Positions 46,903-55,888 of a DNA stretch of 64,000 bases are shown here, piece by piece. The DNA comes from Symsagittifera roscoffensis. Lineage: Eukaryota > Xenacoelomorpha > Acoela > Convolutidae. How positions within the stretch are numbered: position 1 is the stretch's first letter; every line of letters begins with the position of its first letter. Below the pieces are notes generated by a model, which did not search any database, was not told the origin of the DNA, and saw only the letters and a list, made by a program, of their open reading frames with translations. The translations under genes and the position numbers were made by a program. The DNA lies in contig NC_087063.1 in assembly GCF_963678635.1 (NCBI RefSeq), positions 38,268,759-38,332,758 of the forward strand, in the 5' to 3' direction.

Positions 46903-47911
46903 TTTGTGGATTTTGAGGTGCAAGTTTGGCTCGCTGAGGGTTGAAAATATGAAAAATGAGCAACTGTGTCATCCGAAGCAGCAAGCTTTATCCCTCCTTT
47001 TATACTTCTTTCATCGAGTTTATTACTTATTAGCTTTATTCTCTGCTCGAACTCACTCGGAGGCGGGCTTGCAACATGGGAATGGGTTTTTGGAATTGAC
47101 ACGTCATTTGCTCGAATTTTTATATATCAAAGAACTCATGATTGTGGTCTTTTTGCGTCCACTTCTTTTCGGTTGCTCCAAAAAAAACACGAACGACGTT
47201 GAAAAAATTAGCCAATTTGTAACATCTTCTTATATTGATGTCAATTATTTTGTCCGACAGGCATTTCGCTGAAGGAACACGCAAGTTTTTTGGTAGTCTT
47301 TCGAGTAACCGGACATTTGAGATCGCTGTATTAACATAATTGTCTAGTACTAAATAATTACCTATTGTTGCTTTTTTAACAGATTTTACATCAACGCATA
47401 AAGGACACTGAAACCATTGGGTTTTCTTAGAGTCGCTAAGAGAAATATTTACACAGCTGATATGATACCAACTAGAACAACAATCACCTCCAATCCAATT
47501 GATCAGTCCTGAAGGTTTTAAGCAATCTTTGCTTGTACACTCTTTGTTGTTTTTCCTCATCTTGACGCAGCATAAAATTAACAAAAAAAATTTGACAGGA
47601 TTCTAGGGGACTGAACTAACCCATGGTAAGCGGTTCGTGGGAATTTTATAAATCAGCAAATAAAAGAAAAAAAACAATTAAATTAATTTAACCAACTACA
47701 AAAATCAAAAACAAGGAACAGTCTTATCCGAGCTGAGAATGTCGAGTGGTGTAGCACCAGAGTCTTCAATCCATTTCCACTTCCCCCCTCTCCCCACAGA
47801 AAGCCACTTGTGAGACCTGTCTCTAAAATCCATCCTTCAGAGGGCGCTCTATAAACAGGTACAAACATTAAACATCACAAATCTTTTTAATAAGTTTATC
47901 AGAATAAGGCT
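46903..47911 (-). mobile_element. PHD-RLE non-LTR element, copy A (5' part only)
   Basis: Minus-strand fragment with the 5' UTR and PHD part of the element, matching copy B at about 50597-51629. The PHD open frame is 47120-47584 with all zinc ligands. The RT and RLE parts are absent: the sequence stops 49 bp from the end of the L-2 LTR. Since non-LTR elements normally lose their 5' end, this 3' loss points to rearrangement, consistent with the 3.71 kb tandem duplication described for copies A-C. Confidence 0.8.
47120..47584 (-). pseudogene. PHD-finger protein segment of copy A
   Basis: 154 residues. PHD-type ligands: LCCVKMRKNNKECTSKDC, then GGDCCSSWYHISCVN, then QWFQCPLCV, i.e. the C-C...C-C...W-Y-H-x2-C...C-x2-C order. 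Afterwards the frame follows TIGNYLVLDNYVNTAISNVR and ends in the linker before RT. PHD fingers read histone tails and could guide integration to chromatin. A frameshift near 47230 relative to copies B and C alters the last 35 residues. Confidence 0.7.
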
Positions 47912-47944
47912 AAATCAGAAGCCTGAAATCAGAATCTTTAAACC

Positions 47945-48116
47945 GTTCAGAAGCCTTAAATAGTAAGGACTCTGTCGACCCGATGTTTATGGACCACACA
48001 TTGAACTGGCTTTGATAGAGTTGGTTAAAAGCATGTCAAGCTGTGTTTAGAAGCTAGCCGTCCGTTTTAGAACCTAGCTTTACTTTCCGTCAGTATGTAC
48101 CCCGGGCAAATGTAAC
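47945..48116 (+). repeat. Fragment of L-family LTR between copies A and B
   Basis: Matches the last about 170 bp of the L LTRs: GTCGACCCGATG, GAACTGGCTTTGATAGAG, CTAGCTTTACTTTCCGTC, GGGCAAATGTAAC. It begins next to the 5' end of copy A and ends exactly at the A-tail of copy B. An almost identical segment lies at 51659-51831. Confidence 0.75.
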
Positions 48117-48378
48117 GTTTTTTTTTTACTGAAAAGCAATAGGAGGAACGTTTTGCTACGTAATCAGAAGGTCAAAAGTATCATAGTAACCGAGGTTACA
48201 GTCATTAGACCCTTCATCATGTATTCCAGTCAAAATCCTTGGAATTTTCTAGATATGGAAGTGATAATGATAAAAGAAGATGACAAGTGTTTAAATCCTT
48301 TTCAATTAAAATCGATACGGGTTACGTTTCTTCAATAAGAACACGCAACTCGACACGAGATACTATAAAATACAAGTG

Positions 48379-49275
48379 TTACAAGTAAACAATTTCGTGA
48401 AAAGTTATTTTGTCATTTATTGTTCCGAGTACGCAAGCGGCGTTCGCAATCTGTATTGCCAGGGAGATTCTCTGTTTTAAAAAGCTGCCTCCTCTGGGTT
48501 CCTCAGTGTATATGCTTAGGTTCTCACAAAGTTTGCTCAAAAAAACTTCTGTGCTGGTGCCGGCCGCGCCCTGAATTTCAAAAGCTAGCGGTTGAAAAAG
48601 ATATCCATCATTTACAAGATCTTTAAGCTTGTCAATTTTTCGCTCTTCCGCTTCAGCGGCAGCCGTACCAGGGTTACAAACAGACCCGGCATTAATCCTA
48701 CAAGGAGCTAAGGAGTCTACTACCGTTACATCCCACAAGAGCTGCTTACCATCAACCCATGGAACGAGCGTCAAACCGTCTGATCGCTTCTGATCGGTCC
48801 TGTAGAGGTGTCGTGGTTCTAAAACAGACGGAATGTGAGTAGATGATAGACTCTGCTTTATAAGGGCATTCAGGTTTGAAAGCCTAGAGAATCTCCCTGC
48901 ACTTTTGAGGCAAGAAAGACCATGCCAACCATCCTCGGTAACGTCTTTTCCGCACACGCATTTATGCCGTTCGCATATTTTTGATCCTAATCGAAGTCCT
49001 ATCGCAATTCTGAGTTGTTGGTTCGACAGTTTTAACCTTAAATTTTTGCACGGGATGACGTTCAACCATTGGGAGCCAAATCTATCTTGGAACGCGTTGA
49101 ACTTTTTTACGTCCGTTGGTTCGAGTCGTAAAATCAAGTCTGCAATTTCGCTGTCAAAAATTGGCTCCGTCCAATTTTTCTTCGTTTTCATTTTCCGGAG
49201 CCATTTCAATTTTTCCAAGGTCAAACCACCGTTTAAGCGCATCATCATAGGTTCCTTCCAAATGCTCCACACCAA
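48379..49275 (-). CDS. Copy B zinc knuckle and restriction-like endonuclease
   Basis: 298-residue frame ending in TAA at 48379-48381. Order: helical part (SEIADLILRLEPTDVKKFNA, QDRFGSQWLNVIP), RIAIGLRLGS, CCHC-type knuckle CVCGKDVTEDGWHGLSC (C-x-C-x9-H-x3-C), then the nuclease: DQKRSDGLTLVPW, LLWDVTVVDSLAP, AAAEAEERKIDKLKDL, FQPLAFEIQGAAGTSTEVFL. The R-S-D-G ... W-D-V-T-V pair fits the PD-(D/E)xK-like centre of RLE non-LTR elements, which nicks the target to prime cDNA synthesis. Confidence 0.75.
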   Translation of the reverse strand: MVWSIWKEPMMMRLNGGLTLEKLKWLRKMKTKKNWTEPIFDSEIADLILRLEPTDVKKFNAFQDRFGSQWLNVIPCKNLRLKLSNQQLRIAIGLRLGSKICERHKCVCGKDVTEDGWHGLSCLKSAGRFSRLSNLNALIKQSLSSTHIPSVLEPRHLYRTDQKRSDGLTLVPWVDGKQLLWDVTVVDSLAPCRINAGSVCNPGTAAAEAEERKIDKLKDLVNDGYLFQPLAFEIQGAAGTSTEVFLSKLCENLSIYTEEPRGGSFLKQRISLAIQIANAACVLGTINDKITFHEIVYL

Positions 49276-49703
49276 AGATTTCGCTCAAGGCATCTTTTGC
49301 TCCTACTGCTGAGGCTAAGAAAGCGGGTAGAGCGAGTAGACGAGCGGAAGAAACGCCCAAGCCACCTTTGGCTGCCGGGAGAACTGCTTGTAAAAACTGG
49401 TTATCATCCATTTTCACGTTAGTGACCTTGCATAACGAATTTTTTAGTAACTTATCGTAGCGTTCCAAAAAATCATTTTGCAAAAAAACAAGGGCTTGTA
49501 CGCAAAAAATAAAGGAGTTTTGGCATGCTAAAGCAATTTTTCAGGAGGTAAAAACCATAATGGGCGTCTAGTTTGTCATTGACATCCGAGATTTTTTTAA
49601 GCTCCTTAATTTTTTCGTCGAGCAATTCTTTTCGGCAAAGTTCGCCGATTGGAGATCCTAAAATGAGGAGTTCTTCTTTTGTTTTTATTTTAATTTGGGG
49701 CAT
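49154..49703 (-). CDS. Copy B RT thumb and conserved linker
   Basis: Two overlapping open frames (49473-49703 and 49154-49483) in different frames, indicating a frameshift near 49480 and another near 49695. Conserved blocks: ELLILGSPIGELCRKELLDE, DAHYGFYLLKNCFSMPKLLY, FLRTSPCFFAK, FLQAVLPAAKGGLGVSSARL and LALPAFLASAVGA. These blocks identify the invertebrate RLE-bearing family more firmly than the RT itself. Confidence 0.75.
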
Positions 49704-50904
49704 ATCTTTCGAAATTGTGTTTAAATTGAATTATAGTGTGTACTACTGTCGGTCTCAAAAAACAAAGTTCACACTTCTCAGTGTTTAAGCTCAGGCCGAA
49801 TATTTGTTCCAATTTCAGAATGTTTTTAAGGTCCCGGAGTACTACCTTATAGTCGTCGGCTAAATTCCCATCATCTAAATACCAGATGTTAATTTTCGAC
49901 TCCAACTGTTTGACTAGTGTATGAATTGTTTCCGCAAAAAAGGGTGGGGCTTCAGGATCACCTTGCTGAGTTCCGTCTTTTGACATTATGACAGAGCTTC
50001 TGTAAAAAAAGTAACTAGGTTTACCATACGCGCAATGGGTGTAATTATACAATTCGGGGCGATTTGAATAAACATGATTCAGCATTGTTTCGCTGTTTAA
50101 AGAGTTAAAGGCATTCTTAAAATCTAGTTTTAAAAGAACAGTGCATTTTGGATTGTCGTCGCGTTCAATTAGGTTTCGAAACGAGTGCGCAGCTATTTCT
50201 GCTCCTCGTTTGGTACCACATTCTACCTGTACGTTTCCGAAAAAATTTTGTCGCTCGGAGAGGGCCTTGCTTCCAGCGCATTTAGACGCGATACGTCTCA
50301 GCGTGTTGCCTATGGCAATCGGTCTCAACCCTCCGTCTATCTTTATGAGGGCGATAAGCTTTGCGCCAAAAAAGAAAGGTCTTAGTGGTTCGGGTATTTC
50401 GCCATCTCCAATGAGGTTTATCAGCTTAGTAAGCGATTTCAGAAAATTAAGTCCTGCACTGTCATTCGACTTACTAACAAGATCTTTAAAAAACTGAGGA
50501 ACTATTTTATCAGGACCTGCTGCTGATCCGTTTGGAAAGGACATTATCGCTTTGTATAGGTCGAAATCGGTTACGAAAAAAATATCCAACTTTTCTGGAT
50601 TTGGAGCTGCAAATTTGGCTCGTTGCGGGTGCTTAGACGACAATTTTTGATAGTTATCAGTTGAAAAAGGAGCTATTTTGTCATCCGAAGCAGTAAGCTT
50701 TATTCTTCCCTTTAAATTTCCTTCATCGAGCTTACTACTTATTAACTTTATTCTCTGCTCGAGGTCACTCAGAGGCGGGCTTGAAACTTGGGGATGGGTT
50801 TTTGGAAGTGACACGTCATTTGCTCGAGTTTTTTTACTTATCAAAGAGCTCATGCTTGTGGTCTCTTTGCGTCCAGTTCTTTTCGTTTGCTCCAAAAAAA
50901 ACAA
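49690..50904 (-). CDS. Copy B reverse transcriptase, YLDDG type
   Basis: 404-residue open frame. RT blocks in order: fingers GPDKIVPQFFKDL (about residue 140), LRPIAIGNTLRRIASK (about 205), motif A LLKLDFKNAFNSLNSETM (about 260), motif B DGTQQGDPEAPPFF (about 325), motif C INIWYLDDGNLADD (about 355, DNA about 49855-49895), motif D GLSLNTEKCEL. Motif A aspartate and both motif C aspartates are present. Non-LTR RTs usually have [FY]-A-D-D; leucine here is unusual but I know it from a large invertebrate family. The upstream linker (SDLEQRIKLISSKLDEG) joins it to the PHD part. Confidence 0.85.
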   Translation of the reverse strand: MFFLEQTKRTGRKETTSMSSLISKKTRANDVSLPKTHPQVSSPPLSDLEQRIKLISSKLDEGNLKGRIKLTASDDKIAPFSTDNYQKLSSKHPQRAKFAAPNPEKLDIFFVTDFDLYKAIMSFPNGSAAGPDKIVPQFFKDLVSKSNDSAGLNFLKSLTKLINLIGDGEIPEPLRPFFFGAKLIALIKIDGGLRPIAIGNTLRRIASKCAGSKALSERQNFFGNVQVECGTKRGAEIAAHSFRNLIERDDNPKCTVLLKLDFKNAFNSLNSETMLNHVYSNRPELYNYTHCAYGKPSYFFYRSSVIMSKDGTQQGDPEAPPFFAETIHTLVKQLESKINIWYLDDGNLADDYKVVLRDLKNILKLEQIFGLSLNTEKCELCFLRPTVVHTIIQFKHNFERYAPN

Positions 50905-50913
50905 GAACGACGT

Positions 50914-51303
50914 TTAAAAAATTAGCCACTTTGTAACATCTTCTAAATTGTAGACGATGTCATTTATTTTGTCCGACAGACTTTCCGCCGAGGGAACACG
51001 CGAGTCTTTTGGTACTCTCTTGAGTACTCGGACATTTGAGATGGCTGTATTAACATAATTGTCTAGCACTAAATCATTACCTATTGTTGCTTTATTAACA
51101 GATTTTACATCAACGCATAAAGGACACTGAAACCATTGGGTTTTCTTAGAGTCGCTAAGAGAAATATTTACACAACTGATATGATACCAACTAGAACAAC
51201 AATCACCTCCAATCCAATTGATCAGTCCTGAAAGTTTTAAGCAATTTTTGCTTGTACACTCTTTGTTGTTTTTCCTCATCTTGACGCAGCATAAAGGTAA
51301 CAA
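50914..51303 (-). CDS. Copy B PHD-finger N-terminal segment
   Basis: 129 residues, likely the ORF start: ATG near 51303 follows a 330 bp 5' UTR. PHD motif: LCCVKMRKNNKECTSKNC, GGDCCSSWYHISC, FQCPLCVD. Copies A and B have G in place of the C seen in copy C (IRCDCCSSWYH), so copy C shows the fuller ligand set there. After the finger comes a linker with SVNKATIGNDLVLDNYVNTA. The frame ends in a stop just before the RT segment. Confidence 0.7.
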   Translation of the reverse strand: MLPLCCVKMRKNNKECTSKNCLKLSGLINWIGGDCCSSWYHISCVNISLSDSKKTQWFQCPLCVDVKSVNKATIGNDLVLDNYVNTAISNVRVLKRVPKDSRVPSAESLSDKINDIVYNLEDVTKWLIF

Positions 51304-51658
51304 AAAGAATTTGACAGGACTCTAGGGGACTGAACTAACCCATGGTAAGCGGTTCGTGGGAATTTTATAAATCAGCAAATAAAAAAAATAAAACAATTAA
51401 ATTAATTTAACCAACTACAAAAATCAAAAACAAGGAACAATCTTACCCGAGCTGAGAATGTCGAGTGGTGTAGCACCAGAGTCTTCAAGCAATTTCCACT
51501 TCCCCCTCTCCCCACAGAAAGCCACTTGTGAGACATGTCTCTAAAATCCTTCAGAGGGCGCTCTATAAACAGGTACAAACATTAAACATCACAAATCTTT
51601 TCAATAAGTTTATCAGAATAAGGCTAAATCAGAAGCCTGAAATCAGAATCTTTAAACC

Positions 51659-51831
51659 GTTCAGAAGCCTTAAATAGTAAGGACTCTGTCGACCCGATGT
51701 TTATGGACCACAGATTGAACTGGCTTTGGTAGAGTTGGTTAAAAGCATGTCAAGCTGTGTTTAGAAGCTAACCGTCCGTTTTAGAACCTAGCTTTATTTT
51801 CCGTCAGTATGTAACCCCGGGCAAATGTAAC
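51659..51831 (+). repeat. Fragment of L-family LTR between copies B and C
   Basis: Almost identical to 47945-48116 (offset 3714), with GTCGACCCGATGTTTATGG and GGGCAAATGTAACG, and directly followed by the T8 tail of copy C. Part of the duplicated 3.71 kb unit. Confidence 0.75.
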
Positions 51832-52324
51832 GTTTTTTTTACTGAAAAGCATTACGAGGAACGTTTTGCTACGTAATCAGAAGGTCAAAAGTATCATAGT
51901 AACCACGGTTACAGTCATGAGTCCCTTCATCATGTATTCCAGTCAAAATCCTTGGAGTTTTCTAGATATGGAAGTGATAATGATAAAAGAAGATGACAAG
52001 TGTTTAAGTCCTTTTCAATTAAAATCGATACGGGTTACGTTTCTTCAATAAGAACACGCAACTCGACACGAGATACTATAATATACAAGTGTTACAAGTA
52101 AACGATTTCGTGGAAAGTTATTTTTTCATTTATTGTTCCGAGTACGCAAGCGGCGTTCGCAATCTGTATTGCCAGGGAGATTCTCTGTTTTAAAAAGCTG
52201 CCTCCTCTGGGTTCCTCAGTGCATATGCTTAGGTTCTTACAAAGCTTGCTCAAAAAAACTTCTGTGCTGGGGCCGGCCGCGCCCTGAATTTCAAAAGCTA
52301 GCGGTTGAAAAAGATATCCATCAT

Positions 52325-52717
52325 TTACAAGATCTTAAAACTTGTCAATTTTTCGCTCTTCCGCTTCAGCGATACATTCTCCGCGATACGTCTCAGCGTG
52401 TTGCCTATGGCAATCGGTCTCAACCCTCCGTCTATCTTTATGAGGGCGATAAGCTTTGCGCCAAAAAAGAAAGGTCTTAATGGTTCGGGTATTTCGCCAT
52501 CTCCAATGAGGTTTATCAGCTTAGTAAGCGATTTCAGAAAATTAAGTCCTGCACTGTCATTCGACTTACTAACAAGATCTTTGAAAAATTGAGGAACTAT
52601 TTTATCAGGACCTGCTGCTGATCCGTTTGGAAAGGACATTATCGCTTTGTATAGGTCGAATTCGGTTACGAAAAAATATCCAAATTTTCTGGATTTGGAG
52701 CTGCAAATTTGGCTCAC
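52325..52717 (-). pseudogene. Copy C RT fingers remnant
   Basis: 130 residues: YKAIMSFPNGSAAGPDKIVP, NFLKSLTKLINLIGDGEIPE, PLRPFFFGAKLIALIKIDGG and LRPIAIGNTLRRIAENV, nearly identical to copy B, then fused by the internal deletion to a remnant of the RLE side (KSEKLTSF...). Lacks the catalytic palm. Confidence 0.75.
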
Positions 52718-52934
52718 TGCGGGTGCTTAGACGACAATTTTTGATAGTTATCAGTTGAAAAAGGAGCTATTCTGTCATCCGAAGCAGCAAGCTTTATTAT
52801 TCCCTTTAAATTTCCTTCATCGAGCTTACTACTTATTAACTTTATTCTCTGCTCGAGGTCACTCAGAGGCGGGCTTGAAACTTGGGGATGGGGTGACACG
52901 TCATTTGCTCGAGTTTTTTTATTTATCAAAGAGC

Positions 52935-53376
52935 TCATGCTTGTAGTCTGTTTGCGTCCAGTTCTTTTCGGTTGCTCCAAAAAAACAAGAACGACGTTAA
53001 AAAAATTAGCCACTTTGTAACATCTTCTACATTGTAGACGATGTCATTTATTTTGTCCGACAGACTTTCCGCCAAAGGAACTCGCGAGTCTTTTGGTACT
53101 CTCTTGAGTACTAGGACATTTGAGATTGCTGTATTAACATAATTGTCTAGCACTAAATCATTACCTATTGTTGCTTTATTAACATATTTTACATCAACGC
53201 ATAAAGGACACTGAAACCATTGGGTTTTCTTAGAGTCGCTAAGAGAAATATTTACACAACTGATATGATACCAACTAGAACAACAATCACATCTAATCCA
53301 ATTTATCAGTCCTGAAGGTTTTAAGCAATCTTTGCTTGTACGCTCTTTGTTGTTTTTCCTCATCTTGACGCAGCAT

Positions 53377-53378
<2 letters not shown>
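52935..53378 (-). pseudogene. Copy C PHD-finger segment
   Basis: Same protein as copies A and B, with LCCVKMRKNNKERTSKDC, IRCDCCSSWYHISC and FQCPLCVD. It keeps the C of CDCC that A and B lost, but has R for C in KERTSK. The open frame extends right into the (GTA)n tail of the LINE, where a run of tyrosines is an artefact of the microsatellite. Confidence 0.7.

Positions 53379-53432
<54 letters not shown>
53379..53432. repeat. (GTA)18 microsatellite, 3' tail of LINE
   Basis: 18 uninterrupted GTA units, (TAC)n on the LINE sense strand. It is the 3' end of the minus-strand LINE and abuts the target site CAGCATAA. Confidence 0.95.
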
Positions 53433-53478
53433 AAAGACTTTAATTGTATAAAAACAATATGAGAGAATAAAAAAAAAC

Positions 53479-54615
53479 TTAAAACCAGTCATTGTTCAGA
53501 AAGAAATGTTTGAGACGGCGCTTGAATGAAATTTGCGAATCAAATAAACTGATGTCGGTCTTCTCATGGAGTTTATTTGCACTTCTGACCACTCTATTGA
53601 AAAACCATTGGTCGGAAGATGCCCGATATGTTTTATTTACGTTAAAAACTGGTTTTTCGGAGCTCCGCAAGCTGTACCTTGAGTAATATCTTAGTGACAC
53701 AAGATTCCACACTTGAATATCTTGCTTTCCTGATAACAAAGCGTTGAAAAATGTAAGGTCAAGGTACTCTAAATAAAGACTTATTGGCATCAAGAAACAT
53801 TTTTGCAGTCTTTCGCTGTAGGAACCGACTGTTGTCCACTTTGTAACTCTTGATAACAAGGATTCCATGCTTTTCAGCTCGGTTCGACTAGGATACCATA
53901 TCGGGGAGCAGTAGCAGAGAGAAGATAAAATATAAGCCTTAATAACTTGAACCTTTGTGGCTAATGGCGTACTGAAAGGTATAACACGTCTAAGAGAATA
54001 GAAAATATTGTAGCAGCTTTTTATTTTGCCAGTGATATGTGACTTCCAATTCAATGTGTTGTCGACTATGAGTCCCAGGTCTTTGACTGTGGTACTGTCC
54101 GGAACAATATGATCTCCAAGTTTCAGAAAGTGGGGAGTTGGTAAAATGTGCCTGTTATCAAAATGAGCAAATACGGTTTTCTTCGTATTGAAAGTCCTCC
54201 CATTTTTGGCTGCCCATTCAACACACCGGTCAACATCAGCTTGTAGTAATCTCAGGGAATGAGCTCTTGACTTACTATCATCAGCGAATAAAAACATGAT
54301 AGAATTAAAACACTGCTCCGGCATATCATTCATAAAAATTACGAATAATAGAGGGCCAATAATCGACCCCTGTGGCACACCACTCAGTACATGTAAAAAA
54401 CCAGAGAGGACACCATTAATTTTGACACATTGTCGACGGTGCTTCAAATATGAAGACAACAGACGCAAGAGGTTTCCTCCCACGCCAAAGTTTCGAAGTT
54501 TTTGTAATAGTACATGATGAGGAACTTTATCAAATGCCTTGCAAAAGTCTAAATACACGGTAAACGATTTGGAGTAAAAGTTGTGATTGACAAGAGCGTT
54601 TACGCGTAAAGCCAA
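53479..54615 (-). CDS. LINE reverse transcriptase palm to C-terminus
   Basis: 378-residue frame. ALVNHNFYSKSFTVYLDFCK and AFDKVPHHVLLQKLRNFGV (motif A), GVPQGSIIGPLLFVIFMNDM (motif B), IMFLFADDSKSRAHSLRLLQ (motif C, F-A-D-D), FNTKKTVFAHF (motif D), VKDLGLIVDNTLNWKSHI, and a C-terminal part with LEYLDLTFFNALLSGKQDIQ and FFNRVVRSANKLHEKTD, the tail pattern of CR1/L2/jockey-type LINEs. Catalytic aspartates intact. Confidence 0.92.
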   Translation of the reverse strand: MALRVNALVNHNFYSKSFTVYLDFCKAFDKVPHHVLLQKLRNFGVGGNLLRLLSSYLKHRRQCVKINGVLSGFLHVLSGVPQGSIIGPLLFVIFMNDMPEQCFNSIMFLFADDSKSRAHSLRLLQADVDRCVEWAAKNGRTFNTKKTVFAHFDNRHILPTPHFLKLGDHIVPDSTTVKDLGLIVDNTLNWKSHITGKIKSCYNIFYSLRRVIPFSTPLATKVQVIKAYILSSLCYCSPIWYPSRTELKSMESLLSRVTKWTTVGSYSERLQKCFLMPISLYLEYLDLTFFNALLSGKQDIQVWNLVSLRYYSRYSLRSSEKPVFNVNKTYRASSDQWFFNRVVRSANKLHEKTDISLFDSQISFKRRLKHFFLNNDWF

Positions 54616-55888
54616 ATTGTCTATGTGTCAGTCTGTCAGCAACAAATGAATAGAGTTTATTATATAGAACGCGTTCAAAAATAAGAGAAAGTTTAGATAA
54701 AATACTGATCGGGCGATAACAGCTAATATCCATCTTACTGCCAGATTTTAAGATAGGCGTCACATATGAGTCTTTCCACTGAGAAGGGTACTCGCAGCTG
54801 TCCACGATACCAGCAAAGAGTTTGTACACATGGAATGTGAGATTATCTGCATTCTCACGCAGAAACAGCCCGGGAATGGAGTCTAACCCAGTACCAAGCG
54901 AAGCAAGTTTTAGAGCAGCGTTAACTTCTTCAAAACCAAACACGACATCATTGAAGTCGCCGGGACTGAAGTCTGTGAATATGCCAACAGACCTGTTGAA
55001 TACGTTACTAAAATGGTTGTTGAAAGCTGTTGCAATACTGTAGTTACAGCGAAATGTGGAGTCTTCCAGCACCATGGACTTTGGAATATGACTAGTTTGA
55101 TTGATTGCTTTGATAAGTGCATAGCAGTCAGAGGTCTTCGCGTTTCTAGCAGTGAAAGTTTGTGTGAAAATAACTGTGTCTAACTCGATAGACTCAGAGG
55201 CTGCTTTGCGGAGTCTGGTAACATTACCGTCTTCATATTTGCTGAATTGCTTTCTCAATCGACGTTCTGCAGTATGAAGTTTATTAAGGGAATGTATTGT
55301 ATGTGAAGAATAGAAGTAAGGATACTTCGCTCGTTTAATTCTGCTTTCAGTGCAATGAGAATCGATAACTGTATGAAAGTATTGGAGCCAATGAGTGACG
55401 TAATTAGGATGTGACGTAGGTAAAATTACCGAGAACAGAGATGAGCTAATGTCCTCAATAGCGGCATGGAAATTTTTCACTTTCAAACTAATGTTTGTGG
55501 TGTTTTCATTAACGGCAGTCACGAGATTTTCTATTTTCAAGTTCGCGATAACACCTATGTGATCAGAGAAGTCCACAACTCTTTTACAAGGAATAGATTT
55601 CAATGACATGTCAGTAAAACAAAGATCGAGAGTGTTGCCTGAGGAATGCGTGGCGAAGTCGATAACTTGTTCTAAACCAGCATTTAATAAACAATCGAGC
55701 GTATCCGCAGAATCATCGCTGGAAGCTAGAGCACAGTCCCAGTCGATATCCGGCATATTAAAGTCGCCGCAAATAATTTTTGAAGAGTTTGAATGGTTCG
55801 ATAGTATGGGTTTCAAAGTGTTCACCAGTTCTTGGGAAGGAACACGGAAGCGACTGCCTGAAGGGGGGTTGTAGACGCAGATAATCAA
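54530..55888 (-). CDS. LINE endonuclease (partial) and RT fingers
   Basis: 452-residue frame; coding actually continues about 13 codons upstream to the truncation. Endonuclease/exonuclease/phosphatase blocks: ICVYNPPSGSRF, IICGDFNMPDIDWD, SSGNTLDLCFTDM and DFSDHIGVIANL (the S-D-H-x block). Then a linker with RAKYPYFYSSHTIH, NHFSNVFNRSVG, and RT fingers GLDSIPGLFLRENADNL, YVTPILKSG, ISCYRPISILSKLSLIFERV, FTRKRSCQSQLL. The endonuclease nicks target DNA. The last 15 residues are out of frame after the frameshift. Confidence 0.9.
   Translation of the reverse strand: MIICVYNPPSGSRFRVPSQELVNTLKPILSNHSNSSKIICGDFNMPDIDWDCALASSDDSADTLDCLLNAGLEQVIDFATHSSGNTLDLCFTDMSLKSIPCKRVVDFSDHIGVIANLKIENLVTAVNENTTNISLKVKNFHAAIEDISSSLFSVILPTSHPNYVTHWLQYFHTVIDSHCTESRIKRAKYPYFYSSHTIHSLNKLHTAERRLRKQFSKYEDGNVTRLRKAASESIELDTVIFTQTFTARNAKTSDCYALIKAINQTSHIPKSMVLEDSTFRCNYSIATAFNNHFSNVFNRSVGIFTDFSPGDFNDVVFGFEEVNAALKLASLGTGLDSIPGLFLRENADNLTFHVYKLFAGIVDSCEYPSQWKDSYVTPILKSGSKMDISCYRPISILSKLSLIFERVLYNKLYSFVADRLTHRQFGFTRKRSCQSQLLLQIVYRVFRLLQGI

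Larger units (their letters stand above)
48118..51629 (-). mobile_element. PHD-RLE non-LTR element, copy B (nearly full length)
   Basis: About 3.5 kb minus-strand element: 5' UTR (51304-51629), PHD finger, RT, thumb, CCHC knuckle and restriction-like endonuclease, 3' UTR (48128-48378) and an A-tail seen as ten T at 48118-48127. It would be copied by target-primed reverse transcription. About four frame changes interrupt a single long ORF (around 50910, 49695, 49480, 49200), so it is not functional but young. The RT/RLE family is widespread in invertebrates; its fusion with an N-terminal PHD finger is notable. Confidence 0.85.

Noticed and set aside
53372-53492. Tyrosine-rich protein segment at the start of copy C PHD frame
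   Set aside because: It is translation of the (GTA)18 LINE tail, not part of the PHD protein.
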